Of a DNA stretch of 5,847 bases, positions 5,635 through 5,847 are shown one piece after another (positions within the stretch are counted from its first letter, which is position 1; each line of letters starts with the position of its first letter). The DNA is from Pseudolabrys sp. (GTDB lineage: Bacteria > Pseudomonadota > Alphaproteobacteria > Rhizobiales > Xanthobacteraceae). The stretch is from contig JAFAQJ010000008.1 in the NCBI GenBank assembly GCA_019246455.1, forward strand, positions 1 through 5,847. Direction: 5' to 3'. A model generated the notes under the pieces. The model did not search any database and had not been told where the DNA came from. It saw nothing but the letters and a program-made list of their open reading frames with translations. The position numbers and the translations under genes are program-made.

Positions 5635-5847
5635 ATGCGTAAAGTTTTGCTGGCTGCGACCGCCATGATATGCGGCGCGGCGCTCGCCACCGGGCCGGCA
5701 CTGGCCCAGAACAAGTCCATCAAGATCGGGTTCATCTCGACCTTCAGCGGCCCGACCGCTGTGATCGGCGAGGACATGCGTAACTCCGTCGAGCTCGCAC
5801 TGGACCATCTGGACCGCAAGATGAGCGGCATTCCGGTCGAGGTCGTT
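5635..5847 (+). CDS. Periplasmic substrate-binding protein of a branched-chain-amino-acid-type ABC transporter (5' part only)
   Basis: The first 71 residues are visible, against roughly 400 for the family. A signal peptide (MRK, hydrophobic core, cleavage after ALA at 24) leads into IKIGFISTFSGPTAVIGEDM at 29-48, the opening beta strand and ligand-loop signature of type 1 periplasmic binding proteins (LivJ/LivK-like, Peripla_BP_6). NSVELALDHL at 50-59 forms the usual first helix. These proteins capture amino acids, and in Rhizobiales often aromatic or other small carboxylic acids, and hand them to a membrane ABC permease. Permease and ATPase genes would be expected past the right edge. The gene is divergent from the dehydrogenase-PaaG-NadX operon, which suggests that it imports that pathway's substrate. 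A regulator of transport or an amide-type binding protein of the same fold cannot be excluded, because the ligand-specific part is off the window. Confidence 0.9.
   Translation, partial: MRKVLLAATAMICGAALATGPALAQNKSIKIGFISTFSGPTAVIGEDMRNSVELALDHLDRKMSGIPVEVV

Noticed and set aside
5577..5831. Minus-strand open frame opposite the binding-protein start
   Set aside because: It is antisense to a gene with a strong ribosome site, signal peptide and family signature.

Overview
The window reads as chromosomal DNA of a high-GC alphaproteobacterium, most likely Hyphomicrobiales (Bradyrhizobium, Rhodopseudomonas or Xanthobacteraceae-like). This rests on the strongly G/C-biased third codon positions, the CoxM-type molybdo-flavoprotein gene, a small secreted CxC protein of a kind I associate with that group, and a branched-chain-amino-acid-type ABC binding protein. 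There is no rRNA, tRNA, CRISPR array, insertion sequence or other sign of a mobile element. Six genes are supported, two of them cut by the window edges.

Left part (1-911): the FAD-binding subunit of a CoxM/xanthine-dehydrogenase-type hydroxylase runs leftwards off the edge. Just upstream is a well-formed promoter, with a perfect TTGACA -35 box and a 20-bp imperfect palindrome over the -10 and start region. The palindrome resembles a GntR-family operator, so this gene and whatever follows it are probably controlled by repression.

Middle (912-2988, plus strand): a small secreted protein with three cysteines is followed by a clear intrinsic terminator. Next comes an exported serine carboxypeptidase of family S10 with its Ser, Asp and His residues all present. 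It ends only 3 bp from the stop codon of the next, convergent operon.

Right part (2992-5452, minus strand): a tightly packed three-gene operon. In transcription order it encodes a beta-hydroxyacid-dehydrogenase-like enzyme with a DUF1932 C-terminus (GTG start), a PaaG-type enoyl-CoA hydratase/isomerase 2 nt downstream, and an L-aspartate-dehydrogenase (NadX)-family enzyme overlapping it by ATGA. Divergently across a 182-bp gap starts a periplasmic binding protein of a HAAT/Liv-type ABC importer, cut by the right edge. The simplest joint reading is uptake and breakdown of a small organic or amino acid through a CoA intermediate. The substrate cannot be read from the sequence. This gene combination, and the symmetric elements in the gap beside it, are the most interesting parts of the window.
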